From positions 62,001-126,000 of the forward strand of contig CAVUIJ010000003.1 in assembly GCA_963741505.1 (NCBI GenBank): a stretch of 64,000 bases of DNA. The letters run 5' to 3'. The notes beneath the pieces are model-generated. The model ran no database searches. It saw nothing but the letters and a program-made list of their open reading frames with translations, and was not told where the DNA came from. The position numbers and the translations under genes were made by a program. Source of the stretch: JAKFWF01 sp963741505. GTDB taxonomy: Bacteria; Pseudomonadota; Alphaproteobacteria; Rhizobiales; Hyphomicrobiaceae. Below are positions 45,430-54,449 of the stretch, one piece after another (positions within the stretch are counted from its first letter, which is position 1; each line of letters opens with the position of its first letter).

Positions 45430-46452
45430 TCAACCGCCGGTCACGCTCATGTGGCGGGCGACGGCGGGCTTCTTCGAGCGCCGGTCGATGATGAAATCAT
45501 GGCCCTTGGGCTTGCGCGAGATCGCCTCGTCGATGGCCCGCGACAATAGCGCGTCATCGCTCGACGCCCGCAGCACGCCGCGCAGATCGGCGGCGTCGTC
45601 CTGGCCGAGGCACATGTAGAGCGTGCCGGTGCAGGTCAGTCGCACCCGGTTGCAGCTTTCGCAGAAATTGTGCGTCATCGGCGTGATGAAGCCGAGCCGG
45701 CCGCCGGTCTCCTTGACCCGCACGTAACGGGCCGGGCCGCCGGTGCGGTAGGCGATGTCCTCCAGCGTGAATTCGTCCATCAGCCGCGCCCGCACGATCG
45801 ACAATGGCAGGTACTGGTCGGTGCGGTCTTCCTCGATGTCGCCGAGCGGCATGGTTTCGATCAGGGTCAAATCGGCACCACGGCCGTGCGCGAAACGCAC
45901 CATGTCGGCGATCTCGGCCTCATTGACGCCTTTGAGCGCCACCGCATTGATCTTGACCTTGAGGCCGGCCTTCTCGGCCGCCTCGAGGCCGGCGATGACC
46001 TGGCCGAAATCGCCCCAGCGGGTAATCGCCTTGAACCGGTCGGGGTCGAGGGTGTCGAGTGACACGTTGATGCGCTTGACGCCGCAATCGGCCAGTTCCT
46101 GCGCGAATTTCGGCAGCTGGCTGCCGTTGGTGGTGAGTGTCAATTCATCGAGCGCGCCGGTGCCGAGATGCCGCGACAGCGAGTGGAACAGCCACATGAT
46201 GTTCTTGCGCACCAGCGGCTCGCCGCCGGTGATGCGCAGTTTGCGCACGCCCTTGGCGACGAAGGCGCTGCACAGCCGATCCAGTTCCTCCAGCGACAGC
46301 AGGTCCTTCTTCGGCAGGAACGTCATGTGCTCGGACATGCAATAGACGCAGCGGAAATCGCAGCGGTCGGTCACCGATACGCGCAGATAGCTGACATGCC
46401 GCCCGAACGGGTCGATCATCGGCGGTGCGTCTGGAACAAGTGTCTGAGACAT
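45430..46452 (-). CDS. moaA: GTP 3',8-cyclase (molybdenum cofactor biosynthesis protein A)
   Basis: The 340-residue radical SAM enzyme catalyses the first step of molybdopterin synthesis. The N-terminal cluster motif is VTDRCDFRCVYCMSEHM; the second 4Fe-4S site is NFCESCNRVRLTCTGTLYMC; the C-terminus ends in the required Gly-Gly (MSVTGG). Start ATG 46452 (MSQTLVPDAPPMIDPFGR) is preferred over 46500. moaD and moaE are 6 kb away on the other strand, so Mo-cofactor genes are scattered in this region. Confidence 0.95.
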   Translation of the reverse strand: MSQTLVPDAPPMIDPFGRHVSYLRVSVTDRCDFRCVYCMSEHMTFLPKKDLLSLEELDRLCSAFVAKGVRKLRITGGEPLVRKNIMWLFHSLSRHLGTGALDELTLTTNGSQLPKFAQELADCGVKRINVSLDTLDPDRFKAITRWGDFGQVIAGLEAAEKAGLKVKINAVALKGVNEAEIADMVRFAHGRGADLTLIETMPLGDIEEDRTDQYLPLSIVRARLMDEFTLEDIAYRTGGPARYVRVKETGGRLGFITPMTHNFCESCNRVRLTCTGTLYMCLGQDDAADLRGVLRASSDDALLSRAIDEAISRKPKGHDFIIDRRSKKPAVARHMSVTGG

Positions 46453-46621
46453 CTGGAATTCCTGCAGCCCGAACAGCACCGAATACCCGGGCCGTTTCAC
46501 CCGGCTAACGTAGCGCTTCCTTGCGCCCGATCAAGTACAGCTGGCAGCATGTGATGGTTGCAGCGGTGCCGCAAGGGCTTTACTGGCTCGGTTTCGCCCT
46601 TCGTCCGACCAAGGTTCCGCA

Positions 46622-47068
46622 ATGTCCGATACCCCGATCCTGCAGCCGGCCAATCCAGCCTTCGCCGAAGCCGTTCGGGAGAGCTTTGCCCGGCAAGGTA
46701 TGATGCGCTCGTTCGGCGCGCGCCTGGCAGAGATTGCAGCCGGCCGGGTTGCGATCGAATTGCCGTACGGGAAGGCGGTCGGCCAGCAGCAGGGGCTGTT
46801 CCATGGCGGTGCGATCGGCGCCATCGGCGACATCGCCGGCGGCTATGCGGCGCTGTCGCTGATGCCGGCCGGCAGCGAGGTCGTCACCGTCGAGTACAAG
46901 ATCAATTTCATCCGACCGGCCAAAGGCGGCCTGCTCCGCGCCGAGGGTCAGGTGCTTCGCGCCGGCAAGTCGATGACAGTCGCCCGCATCGACGTGTCGC
47001 TGGTGGACGGCGGCAGTTCAACGGCCGTCGCGCTGCTGCAGGCGACATATTTGCGGGTGGCGGGCTAG
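46622..47068 (+). CDS. PaaI family hotdog-fold thioesterase
   Basis: The 148-residue protein has the hotdog thioesterase motif LFHGGAIGAIGDIAGGYAALS (HGG and Asp-containing) and VTVEYKINFIRPAKGGLLRAEG. Hydrolyses acyl-CoA thioesters, with aromatic and short acyl substrates common in this family. Start ATG 46622. It converges with the xerC gene and the two overlap by 4 bp at their stops. Confidence 0.9.
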   Translation: MSDTPILQPANPAFAEAVRESFARQGMMRSFGARLAEIAAGRVAIELPYGKAVGQQQGLFHGGAIGAIGDIAGGYAALSLMPAGSEVVTVEYKINFIRPAKGGLLRAEGQVLRAGKSMTVARIDVSLVDGGSSTAVALLQATYLRVAG

Positions 47069-48025
47069 GCCCGCGGATGCGCCGCGTCGTAGACTGCCAG
47101 CAGTCGGTCGCGGTCGACCTCGGTGTAGACCTGGGTGGTCGATAGAGAGGCGTGGCCGAGCAGCTCCTGGATCTGACGCAGGTCGGCACCGGCCGACAGC
47201 AGGTGCGTCGCGAACGAGTGGCGCAGCGCGTGCGGCGTCGCGCTCGCCGGCAGCTTCAACTGCGTGCGGATGCGCTCCATCGCGAGCTGGATGACGCGTG
47301 GCGACAGCGGCCCGCCCTTGGTGCCGCGAAACAGGATGTCATCGGGGTCGAGCGGGTAGGGGCAGAGCGCGCGATAGCGCTCGATGGCCGCGATCGTCAC
47401 GGCAATGACCGGCACCGCGCGCTCCTTCGCGCCCTTGCCGACGATGCGCAGCACGTCGCGATCGGGCGTCGGCGCGTGCTTTGACCAGCAGCCCGAGCGC
47501 TTCCGAGATGCGCAGGCCGGAGCCGTACAGCAGCAGCAGCACGGCGGTGTCGCGGGCGCCGATCCAGTCCATCTCGGCGGTATCGGCTTCGGCAATGGTA
47601 TCGGCGGCATGACCGACGGTCAGCGGCTTCGGCACGCCGTGCGGCACCTTCGGCATGGCGACGGTCAGGATCGCGCGGTTCTTGAGCGTCTCGGTCGCCT
47701 CGAGCCAGCGAAAGAACATGCGCAGCGCCGACATCGTGCCGGCCAATGTGCGCCCGGATACGCCCTGACGCCGCCGCCTGGCGAGGAAGCCGCGAATGGT
47801 TCTGGTGTCGAGCTTTTCGAGATCGGCCATCACCGGCGTCCGGCCGCGCTCGGACTTGATGTGGGCGAGAAACTGCACAAGGTCGCGGCCGTAGGCTTCG
47901 CGGGTGCCTTCCGACAGGCCGCGATCGAGCACCATGTGGTCGAGCCACGCCGCGACTGTCGCCGACAATTCGTCGCCGAGCGGCAGCTCGCCGTCGCGGC
48001 GGAAGAGGTCGGCAAGCGTGGTCAA
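47065..48025 (-). CDS. xerC: Tyrosine recombinase XerC/XerD (one frameshift)
   Basis: A site-specific recombinase of about 319 residues resolves chromosome dimers. The SAM-like N-terminal domain (WLDHMVLDRGLSEGTREAYGRDLVQFLAHI) and catalytic domain are complete apart from an extra base near 47,481. Catalytic residues are the Arg in LLYGSGLRISEALGL, HALRHSFATHLL (His-x-x-Arg), LGHASLSTTQVYT (second His and Tyr nucleophile). XerC and XerD are hard to tell apart; I favour XerC-type on the RISEAL region only weakly. Divergent from puuD. Confidence 0.87.
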
Positions 48026-48112
48026 AGCGGCTCGGCTCCTCGGGCTTCTGGCGAATCGCCCTGTTCAGGGCAACTGTCGGAAGCATACAGTTAATCGAGT
48101 GTTAATGGCAGG

Positions 48113-49303
48113 ATGGTCGCGGTGGAACTGGTGCTGTGGGAATGGCTGAGCTTTGCGGTGCGTTGGCTGCACGTAATCGCCGGCATCGCCTGGATCGGCA
48201 GCTCGTTCTATTTCGTTCACCTGGATCTGAGCCTCGCCAAGCGCGAGGGGTTGCCGGCCGGCGCCTACGGCGAAGCCTGGCAGGTGCATGGCGGCGGCTT
48301 CTATCATCTGGTGAAGTACCTGGTCGCGCCGGCACGCATGCCCGACCACCTGACTTGGTTCAAATGGGAAGCCTACGCCACGTGGCTCTCCGGCATGGGC
48401 CTGCTGGTGATCGTCTACTACTTCTCCAGCCGCCTCTATCTGATCGACCGGACTGTCATGGAGTTGTCGCCGGCGCAGGCGATCGCGATCAGTGTCGCCG
48501 GCCTGGCGCTGGGCTGGATCGTCTACGATGCGATGTGCAGATCGCCCTTGGGGCGCAACGACACCGCGCTGGCGCTGGTCGGCTACGTGTTCCTGGTTGC
48601 GCTGAGCTTGGGGTTCACGAAGGTATTCAGCGGCCGCGGCGCCTACACGCAGATGGGCGCACTGATCGGCACCATCATGGTCGCCAACGTGTTTGTGATA
48701 ATCATTCCGAACCAGCGTCGCGTGGTCGCCGATCTGATCGCCGGCCGCGTGCCCGATCCGGCGCTGGGTGCTGCCGGCAAGCAGCGCTCGCTGCACAATA
48801 ACTACCTGACCCTGCCAGTGGTGTTCGTGATGATCTCGAACCACTATCCGCTGAGCTTTGCCACCCGCTTCAATTGGCTGATCCTGGCGCTGGTGATGAT
48901 CATGGGGGCAGTGATACGCCACTTCTACAACAGCCGGCACAAGGGTCTGCCTTCGCCGTGGTGGACTTGGGTCGTGACGGCGCTCTGCACCATCGCCATC
49001 GTCTGGCTGTCGACCTTCCCGCCCGAGCCGTTGCAGCGAGCAGCCGCGCCCGTTACCTTCGCCCAGGCCGAGGAGGTTGTGATCACGCGCTGCAGCATGT
49101 GCCATGCGCAACAGCCGGTGTGGGAGGGGATCGGCGCGGCGCCGAAGGGCGTCATGCTCGATACCGCCGACCGCATCAAGCTGCACGCCGGGCAGATCGT
49201 GCTCAACAGCGTGCTGTCGAACGCCATGCCGCCGGGTAATATCACCGAGATCAGCGCCGCGGAGCGGGGCATGCTCGCGGCCTGGGCGCAGGCGACGCCA
49301 TGA
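48113..49303 (+). CDS. puuD: Membrane urate oxidase (urate hydroxylase PuuD)
   Basis: The 396-residue fusion of an integral-membrane domain (about eight helices, beginning LSFAVRWLHVIAGIAWIGSSFYFVHLDL) and a C-terminal cytochrome c domain with one haem site ITRCSMCHAQQPVWEG. This domain pair defines PuuD, which oxidises urate to 5-hydroxyisourate in purine catabolism and passes electrons to the respiratory chain instead of making peroxide. Other purine genes (hiuH, uraD, allantoinase) are not in the window. The acyltransferase gene begins on the last bases. Confidence 0.9.
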   Translation: MVAVELVLWEWLSFAVRWLHVIAGIAWIGSSFYFVHLDLSLAKREGLPAGAYGEAWQVHGGGFYHLVKYLVAPARMPDHLTWFKWEAYATWLSGMGLLVIVYYFSSRLYLIDRTVMELSPAQAIAISVAGLALGWIVYDAMCRSPLGRNDTALALVGYVFLVALSLGFTKVFSGRGAYTQMGALIGTIMVANVFVIIIPNQRRVVADLIAGRVPDPALGAAGKQRSLHNNYLTLPVVFVMISNHYPLSFATRFNWLILALVMIMGAVIRHFYNSRHKGLPSPWWTWVVTALCTIAIVWLSTFPPEPLQRAAAPVTFAQAEEVVITRCSMCHAQQPVWEGIGAAPKGVMLDTADRIKLHAGQIVLNSVLSNAMPPGNITEISAAERGMLAAWAQATP

Positions 49304-50206
49304 TCTCCGAACCGTCACCGCCGTCGACCGGGCGATGGCGCGCGGCGGCCGTGCTGGCAGGCTTTGCGACGCTCACGCTGCCGCTGATGCCGGTGCAGGC
49401 GCTGCTGCTGCGCACGATCAACACGCGGCGCCCGCGCCTTTCCGCATTGGTATCACCGCCAGGTCTGCCGCCTGCTCGGTGTCAAGCTGCGCGTCGAAGG
49501 CGCAATTGCACATGGCAAGCCGGTACTGGTCGTCGCCAACCATTCGTCGTGGCTCGATATTCCGGTGCTCTCGGCGGTCGCGCCGGTGTCCTTCATCGCC
49601 AAGAAGGAGGTCGGCAGCTGGCCGTTCGTCTCCGCCCTTGCCAGGTTGCAACGGTCGGTGTTCGTCGATCGCACCCGGCGGTCTGCGGTCGGCGAAACGA
49701 CCTCCGAGATGACGCAGCGGCTGGCGGCGGGCGACGCGCTGGTGCTGTTCGCAGAGGGCACGTCGACCGACGGCAACCGGGTACTGCCACTGCGCACATC
49801 GTTGTTCGGCGCGGTGCTGCCGGGAGCCAAGGGCGACCAGGTGCCGCACGCGGCAGTGGTGCAGACCTGCGCCGTCGTGTACGGCCATCTCCATGGCTTG
49901 CCGCTCGACCGCGCCGGCCGGCCGTTTGTCGGCTGGTATGGCGATATGGCGATCGGCAGCCATGCCTGGAGCCTGCTCAAGGCGGGGCCGCTCGACGTCC
50001 ATATCGTCATTGGGCCGCCGGTTGCGATCGACAGCTTCGCCGATCGCAAGGCATTGGCGCGTCACGTCGAATCGGAATTGCGGCAGGCCGTCGTGCGGCT
50101 CCTGCGCAATCGGCCCGCCGGCGAGTCGCTGCTGGTGACAGTGCCGGCATCCGACAAAGCGAGACGCGCAGGAACAGCGGCCAAGACCTCGTCCAAGTGG
50201 ACTTGA
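49300..50206 (+). CDS. Lysophospholipid acyltransferase (PlsC family), one frameshift
   Basis: A membrane-associated 1-acylglycerol-3-phosphate O-acyltransferase homologue of about 301 residues. The catalytic HX4D box is VVANHSSWLDIPVLSA, and block III FAEGTSTDGNRVLPLRTSLF is present. An N-terminal hydrophobic segment precedes. An extra C near 49,431 changes frame, after which HWYHRQVCRLLGVKLRVEGAIA joins the domains. It overlaps the puuD stop by 4 bp. Precedes miaB, a frequent alphaproteobacterial arrangement. Confidence 0.87.
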
Positions 50207-50239
50207 TGTGGCAGCGCGATCGCTTGTCCACTTCGACGT

Positions 50240-50256
50240 TTGTTGCATTGCAACAA
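50240..50256. promoter_or_regulatory. Inverted repeat in the spacer before miaB
   Basis: TTGTTGCA (50240-50247) and TGCAACAA (50249-50256) are perfect inverted repeats one base apart, in the 155-bp region upstream of miaB. The TGCAA half-sites are somewhat like Fur/Mur-type boxes of alphaproteobacteria. Function is inferred only from position and symmetry. Confidence 0.35.
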
Positions 50257-50361
50257 TTTGATGACACTGTGGAATTGTGGCGCTATCGTAACCGCACGGG
50301 AACGCGACGGCGTCTAACGTCCCGCCGGGGATTCGCGGTTCTTGGGAATGGCGAGGGGTAC

Positions 50362-51726
50362 ATGTCTGACGATCGTGCAGACGCGGCGGCAGGGCCGACG
50401 AAGGTCTTCGTCAAGACGTTTGGCTGCCAGATGAACGTCTACGACAGCGAGCGCCTGGTGGAGGCGCTGGCACCTTCTGGTTTCGCCGAGACGGCCGATA
50501 TCGGCGATGCTGATTTGATTGTCCTAAACACCTGCCACATCAGGGAAAAGGCGGTCGAGAAGGTCTATTCCGAGCTCGGTCGCGTGCGCGACGTCAAGGC
50601 CGAACGGCAGGCGCGCGGCAAGACCACCATGGTGACCGTTGCCGGTTGCGTTGCACAAGCCGAGGGCCGCGAAATCTCGCGGCGGGCGCCGGTCGTCGAT
50701 GTGGTGATCGGGCCGCAGAGTTATCACCGGCTGCCGGAACTGCTCCGCGAAGCGCGCGCCGGCAAGCGCATCGTCGAGACCGAGTTCCCCGAGGTCGACA
50801 AGTTCGCGAGCCTGCCCGCCCGCACCGGACCGCGCCAGACTGCTGCATTCCTCACCGTCCAGGAAGGCTGCGATAAGTTCTGTACCTTCTGCGTCGTACC
50901 CTATACGCGCGGCGCCGAGTATTCGCGTCCAGTGGCAGATGTCGTGCGCGAAGCCGAGGCGCTGGCCGCCCGCGGCGTGCGCGAACTGACGCTGCTCGGC
51001 CAGAACGTCAACGGCTATCACGGTGTTGGTGCCGACGGGACGCCGAAGTCGCTAGCCCAGCTGCTGGCGCGGCTGTCCGAGGTGCCGCTGCTGGAACGGT
51101 TGCGCTATGTCACGAGCCACCCGCGCGATATGCAGGACGACTTGATCGACGCGCACCGGCACATGCCGAAGCTGATGCCCTATCTGCATCTGCCGTTCCA
51201 GGCCGGCTCCGATCGCATTCTCGCCGCCATGAACCGCAAGCACACCGCCGATGACTATCGCCGTCTGGTCGAGCGCATTCGCAATGCCCGTCCCGACATC
51301 GCGCTATCGACCGACATCATCGTCGGCTTTCCAGGCGAAACCGATGCCGAGTTCGCGCAGACGCTCGCGCTCGTGCGCGAGATCGGCTTCGCCCAGGCCT
51401 ACTCGTTCAAGTACAGTGGCCGTCCGGGGACGCCCGCAGCGGCGATGGAAGAGCAAATTCCAGATCGCATCAAGTCGGCCCGCCTCGCGGAGCTGCAGGA
51501 TCTGCTCGAAAACCAGCAGAAGTCGTTCAACAACGGCTTCGTGGGTCAGGTCGTGCCGGTATTGTTCGAGCGGCCGGGCAAGCGTGAAGGCCACCTCGTC
51601 GGCCGCACGCCTTACCTGCAACTGGTCCATGTCGAGGCCGGCGAAGCGGCGCTGGGCCACATCCTGCCGGTGGCGATCGCCTCCGCCAGCCAGAATAGCC
51701 TGACCGGAACGCTGCAAGCGGCGTGA
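50362..51726 (+). CDS. miaB: tRNA-2-methylthio-N6-dimethylallyladenosine synthase
   Basis: The 454-residue radical SAM methylthiotransferase modifies A37 of tRNAs reading UNN codons. The N-terminal UPF0004 domain has FVKTFGCQMNVYDSER, LNTCHIREKAVEKV and VAGCVAQAEG (three cluster Cys); the radical SAM site is VQEGCDKFCTFCVVPYTRG; a C-terminal TRAM domain follows (VPVLFERPGKREGHLVGR). Start ATG 50362. It leads the conserved housekeeping block. Confidence 0.95.
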   Translation: MSDDRADAAAGPTKVFVKTFGCQMNVYDSERLVEALAPSGFAETADIGDADLIVLNTCHIREKAVEKVYSELGRVRDVKAERQARGKTTMVTVAGCVAQAEGREISRRAPVVDVVIGPQSYHRLPELLREARAGKRIVETEFPEVDKFASLPARTGPRQTAAFLTVQEGCDKFCTFCVVPYTRGAEYSRPVADVVREAEALAARGVRELTLLGQNVNGYHGVGADGTPKSLAQLLARLSEVPLLERLRYVTSHPRDMQDDLIDAHRHMPKLMPYLHLPFQAGSDRILAAMNRKHTADDYRRLVERIRNARPDIALSTDIIVGFPGETDAEFAQTLALVREIGFAQAYSFKYSGRPGTPAAAMEEQIPDRIKSARLAELQDLLENQQKSFNNGFVGQVVPVLFERPGKREGHLVGRTPYLQLVHVEAGEAALGHILPVAIASASQNSLTGTLQAA

Positions 51727-51835
51727 TCGAGCGTTCACGGCGGTTGATGGCGCTATTGCTGTCATCGCATCGCCGAGTGGGTTGTGCTAGATTGGCGGTG
51801 GCTACAGCAACTCAACGCCGCCGGAGACTGCCAAT

Positions 51836-52855
51836 TTGACAGCCTATCGTGGACCTTCCGCCCCCGGCGGACTTGCCCGTCCCAAGAAAGCGACCGCGCC
51901 AAAGAAGCGGGTCGTCGTGCCCTTCGAGGACAACCGGTTTCTGCCGCGATTGCTTGGCGAACACGATTCGCATCTGGCGCTGATCGAGGACCGGCTCGGG
52001 ATCGAGGCGCACGCACATGGCAATGTCGTCATCCTGGCCGGCTCGGAAGGCGGCTGCGACATCGCTCGCGGCGTGCTCGAGGACCTTTATGCGCGAGTCC
52101 GCAAGGGCGACGAGATCGGCCCCGGCGACATCGACGGACTGATTCGCCATGCTCGCCAGGAGGATCTGCCGGCCGGCAGCGACGGCCGCGCCCAGATCGC
52201 CACCCGGCGCAAAATCGTCAACGCCCGCACGCCTGCACAGAGCACCTACATTCGCGCCATCGAGAAGCTCGACCTGGTCTTCGGCATCGGCCCGGCCGGC
52301 ACCGGCAAGACCTATCTCGCGGTCGCATTCGCCGCCCATTGCCTGGAGCGCGGCATCGTCGAGCGGATCATCCTGTCGCGGCCGGCGGTGGAAGCGGGCG
52401 AGCGGCTGGGCTTCCTGCCCGGCGATATGCGCGACAAGGTCGATCCCTACCTGCGGCCGCTGTACGATGCGCTCTACGACGTGCTGCCGCCCGAGAAGGT
52501 CGAGCGCGACCTCGACGCCGGCATAATCGAGATCGCACCGCTCGCCTTCATGCGCGGGCGCACGCTGGCCAACGCCTTCGTCATTCTCGACGAGGCGCAG
52601 AACACCACCAGCATGCAGATGAAGATGTTCCTCACCCGTCTCGGCGAAGGTTCGAAGATGGTAATCACCGGCGATCCGAGCCAGATCGATCTGCCACCGG
52701 GCCAGAAATCCGGCCTCGAAGAGGCGGTGGCGCTGCTTGACGGCGTCGACGAGACCGCAACGATCCGATTTGCGTCGCAGGACGTCGTCCGCCGCGATCT
52801 GGTCGCGCGCATCGTCGAGGCCTATGAGCGTGCGGCGCCGCCGAAGAAGGTTTGA
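51836..52855 (+). CDS. ybeZ: PhoH-like ATPase (YbeZ)
   Basis: The 339-residue P-loop ATPase, an RNA-metabolism partner of YbeY. After an N-terminal KH-like region come FGIGPAGTGKTYLAVAFAA (Walker A), AFVILDEAQNTTSMQMKMFLTRLG (Walker B) and VITGDPSQIDLPPG. The open frame starts at TTG 51836; no closer ATG with the family start is seen. ybeY follows after 2 bp, so the two are cotranscribed. Confidence 0.93.
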   Translation: MTAYRGPSAPGGLARPKKATAPKKRVVVPFEDNRFLPRLLGEHDSHLALIEDRLGIEAHAHGNVVILAGSEGGCDIARGVLEDLYARVRKGDEIGPGDIDGLIRHARQEDLPAGSDGRAQIATRRKIVNARTPAQSTYIRAIEKLDLVFGIGPAGTGKTYLAVAFAAHCLERGIVERIILSRPAVEAGERLGFLPGDMRDKVDPYLRPLYDALYDVLPPEKVERDLDAGIIEIAPLAFMRGRTLANAFVILDEAQNTTSMQMKMFLTRLGEGSKMVITGDPSQIDLPPGQKSGLEEAVALLDGVDETATIRFASQDVVRRDLVARIVEAYERAAPPKKV

Positions 52856-52857
52856 AG

Positions 52858-53418
52858 ATGCCTCGGACTGACGCGCTCGATCGCTCTGCGCCGGATCCGG
52901 CCGCCGATCCCGAGCCTCCACGAGGGTTGATCGTGGAGGTCGTCGAGGAGGCCGGCGGCTGGCCGGCGCTCGGTGATCTTTCGGCGATCATCGCGCCGGT
53001 GCTGACGGCAGTAGGGGCGCACGAGCGGCTGTCCCCGCAGCTGCCGGCGGAGGCCTGCATCGCGCTCGTCGACGACGCCACGATGCGGCGTCTCAACAGC
53101 CAATTCCGCGCCAAGGACAAGCCGACCAACGTGCTGTCGTTTCCGTCCGGCATGCTGGCGGTCGCCAATCAGAGACGCCAACTTGGCGATATCGCGCTCG
53201 GTTTCGAAACGGTGATGCGCGAGGCTGCGGCGCAGGAAATTGCGCCGCCGGATCATGTCCGCCACCTCGTACTGCACGGGCTCTTGCATCTGATGGGCTT
53301 CGATCACGAGAGCGACGCCGACGCCGCGGTCATGGAGACGCTCGAGATCGAGATCCTGGCCAGCCTCGGCATCGTCAACCCTTACGAGGAGGCGGCCTCG
53401 GCGCCGGCGGCGCCATGA
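52858..53418 (+). CDS. ybeY: Endoribonuclease YbeY
   Basis: The 186-residue metal-dependent RNase acts in 16S rRNA 3' maturation and late ribosome quality control. The zinc site is LHGLLHLMGFDHESD; RAKDKPTNVLSFPSG is the conserved strand before it. ATG 52858 is preceded by 2 bp of spacer from ybeZ; an upstream TTG at 52852 is less likely. It overlaps the corC-like gene by 4 bp. Confidence 0.95.
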   Translation: MPRTDALDRSAPDPAADPEPPRGLIVEVVEEAGGWPALGDLSAIIAPVLTAVGAHERLSPQLPAEACIALVDDATMRRLNSQFRAKDKPTNVLSFPSGMLAVANQRRQLGDIALGFETVMREAAAQEIAPPDHVRHLVLHGLLHLMGFDHESDADAAVMETLEIEILASLGIVNPYEEAASAPAAP

Positions 53419-54449
53419 CCGTCGATCCGGCCAAATCGGCGGGCTCGACCGTCACACACGATAATGCCGATCCGGCAGCGGCACCGACCGCGGGCACGCC
53501 GGCGCTTGGCTGGTTCGCCAGCTTGCGGGCCAGGCTCGGTCTGCCGGGCGGGCCGTCACTCAGGGCGACACTCGAGGAAGCGCTCAACTCGGAGGAAAAA
53601 TCGCCGGACTCGTTCTCGGCCGAGGAGCGCAGCATGCTGCTGCGACTGCTGCGCTTCGGCACGCTCAGAGTCGAGGATGTCATGGTGCCGCGTGCCGACA
53701 TCATTGCGGCGGAGGAGAACGAATCGCTCGGCGAGCTGCTGCGTCTGTTCCAGGACGCGGGCGTGTCGCGCATTCCGGTGTACCAGGAGACGCTCGACGA
53801 CCCGCGCGGCATGATCCACGTCAAGGATCTGCTGAAGTGGATGACGCGCGACGTCGCTGCTCCCGTCAATGGTGGTGAGAAACCGCATCCGGACCTGACC
53901 ACGGTCGATTTGAAGATCCCATTGCTGGCGACCAAGATCCGTCGGCCAGTGCTCTACGTGCCGCCATCGATGCCGGCCATGAACCTGCTGATCCGCATGC
54001 AGTCGACCCGAATTCACATGGCGCTGGTGGTCGACGAATACGGCGGCACCGATGGCCTCGTCACCATCGAGGACCTGGTCGAGCAGATTGTCGGCGAGAT
54101 CGAGGACGAGCACGATGAGCTGGAGGACGCCCACATCTATGAGGACGCCAAGCTCGGCCTCGTCGCCTCGGCACGCACGCCGGTCAAGGAGCTCGATGAG
54201 CATCTCGGGCTCAAGCTGCTGACGCCGGAGGAGGAGGAAGCGATCGATACGCTGGGCGGCCTGGTGTTCGCCTTGGTCGGGCGGGTGCCGGCACGCGGCG
54301 AGATCGTGCTGCATCCGAGCGGCATCGAGTTCGAGGTGCTGGATGCCGATCCGCGTCGGGTCAAGCGGTTGAAGATCATCGATGCGCGCGGCCAGCAGGC
54401 CGTGTCGAAAGGCCCTGACGGCGCGCCGGAAAGTCCACCCAAGCCATGA
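53415..54449 (+). CDS. CorC/HlyC family CBS-domain protein
   Basis: The 344-residue cytoplasmic protein lacks the membrane-spanning DUF21 domain of larger relatives. It has two CBS domains (VMVPRADIIAAEENESLGELLRLF, VPPSMPAMNLLIRMQ) and the CorC_HlyC domain (LVDEYGGTDGLVTIEDLVEQIVGEI, then a long acidic region). CorC in E. coli is linked to Mg/Co efflux; the homologues here may play a general ion role. It lies between ybeY and lnt, as in most proteobacteria, and overlaps both. Confidence 0.92.
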   Translation: MTVDPAKSAGSTVTHDNADPAAAPTAGTPALGWFASLRARLGLPGGPSLRATLEEALNSEEKSPDSFSAEERSMLLRLLRFGTLRVEDVMVPRADIIAAEENESLGELLRLFQDAGVSRIPVYQETLDDPRGMIHVKDLLKWMTRDVAAPVNGGEKPHPDLTTVDLKIPLLATKIRRPVLYVPPSMPAMNLLIRMQSTRIHMALVVDEYGGTDGLVTIEDLVEQIVGEIEDEHDELEDAHIYEDAKLGLVASARTPVKELDEHLGLKLLTPEEEEAIDTLGGLVFALVGRVPARGEIVLHPSGIEFEVLDADPRRVKRLKIIDARGQQAVSKGPDGAPESPPKP

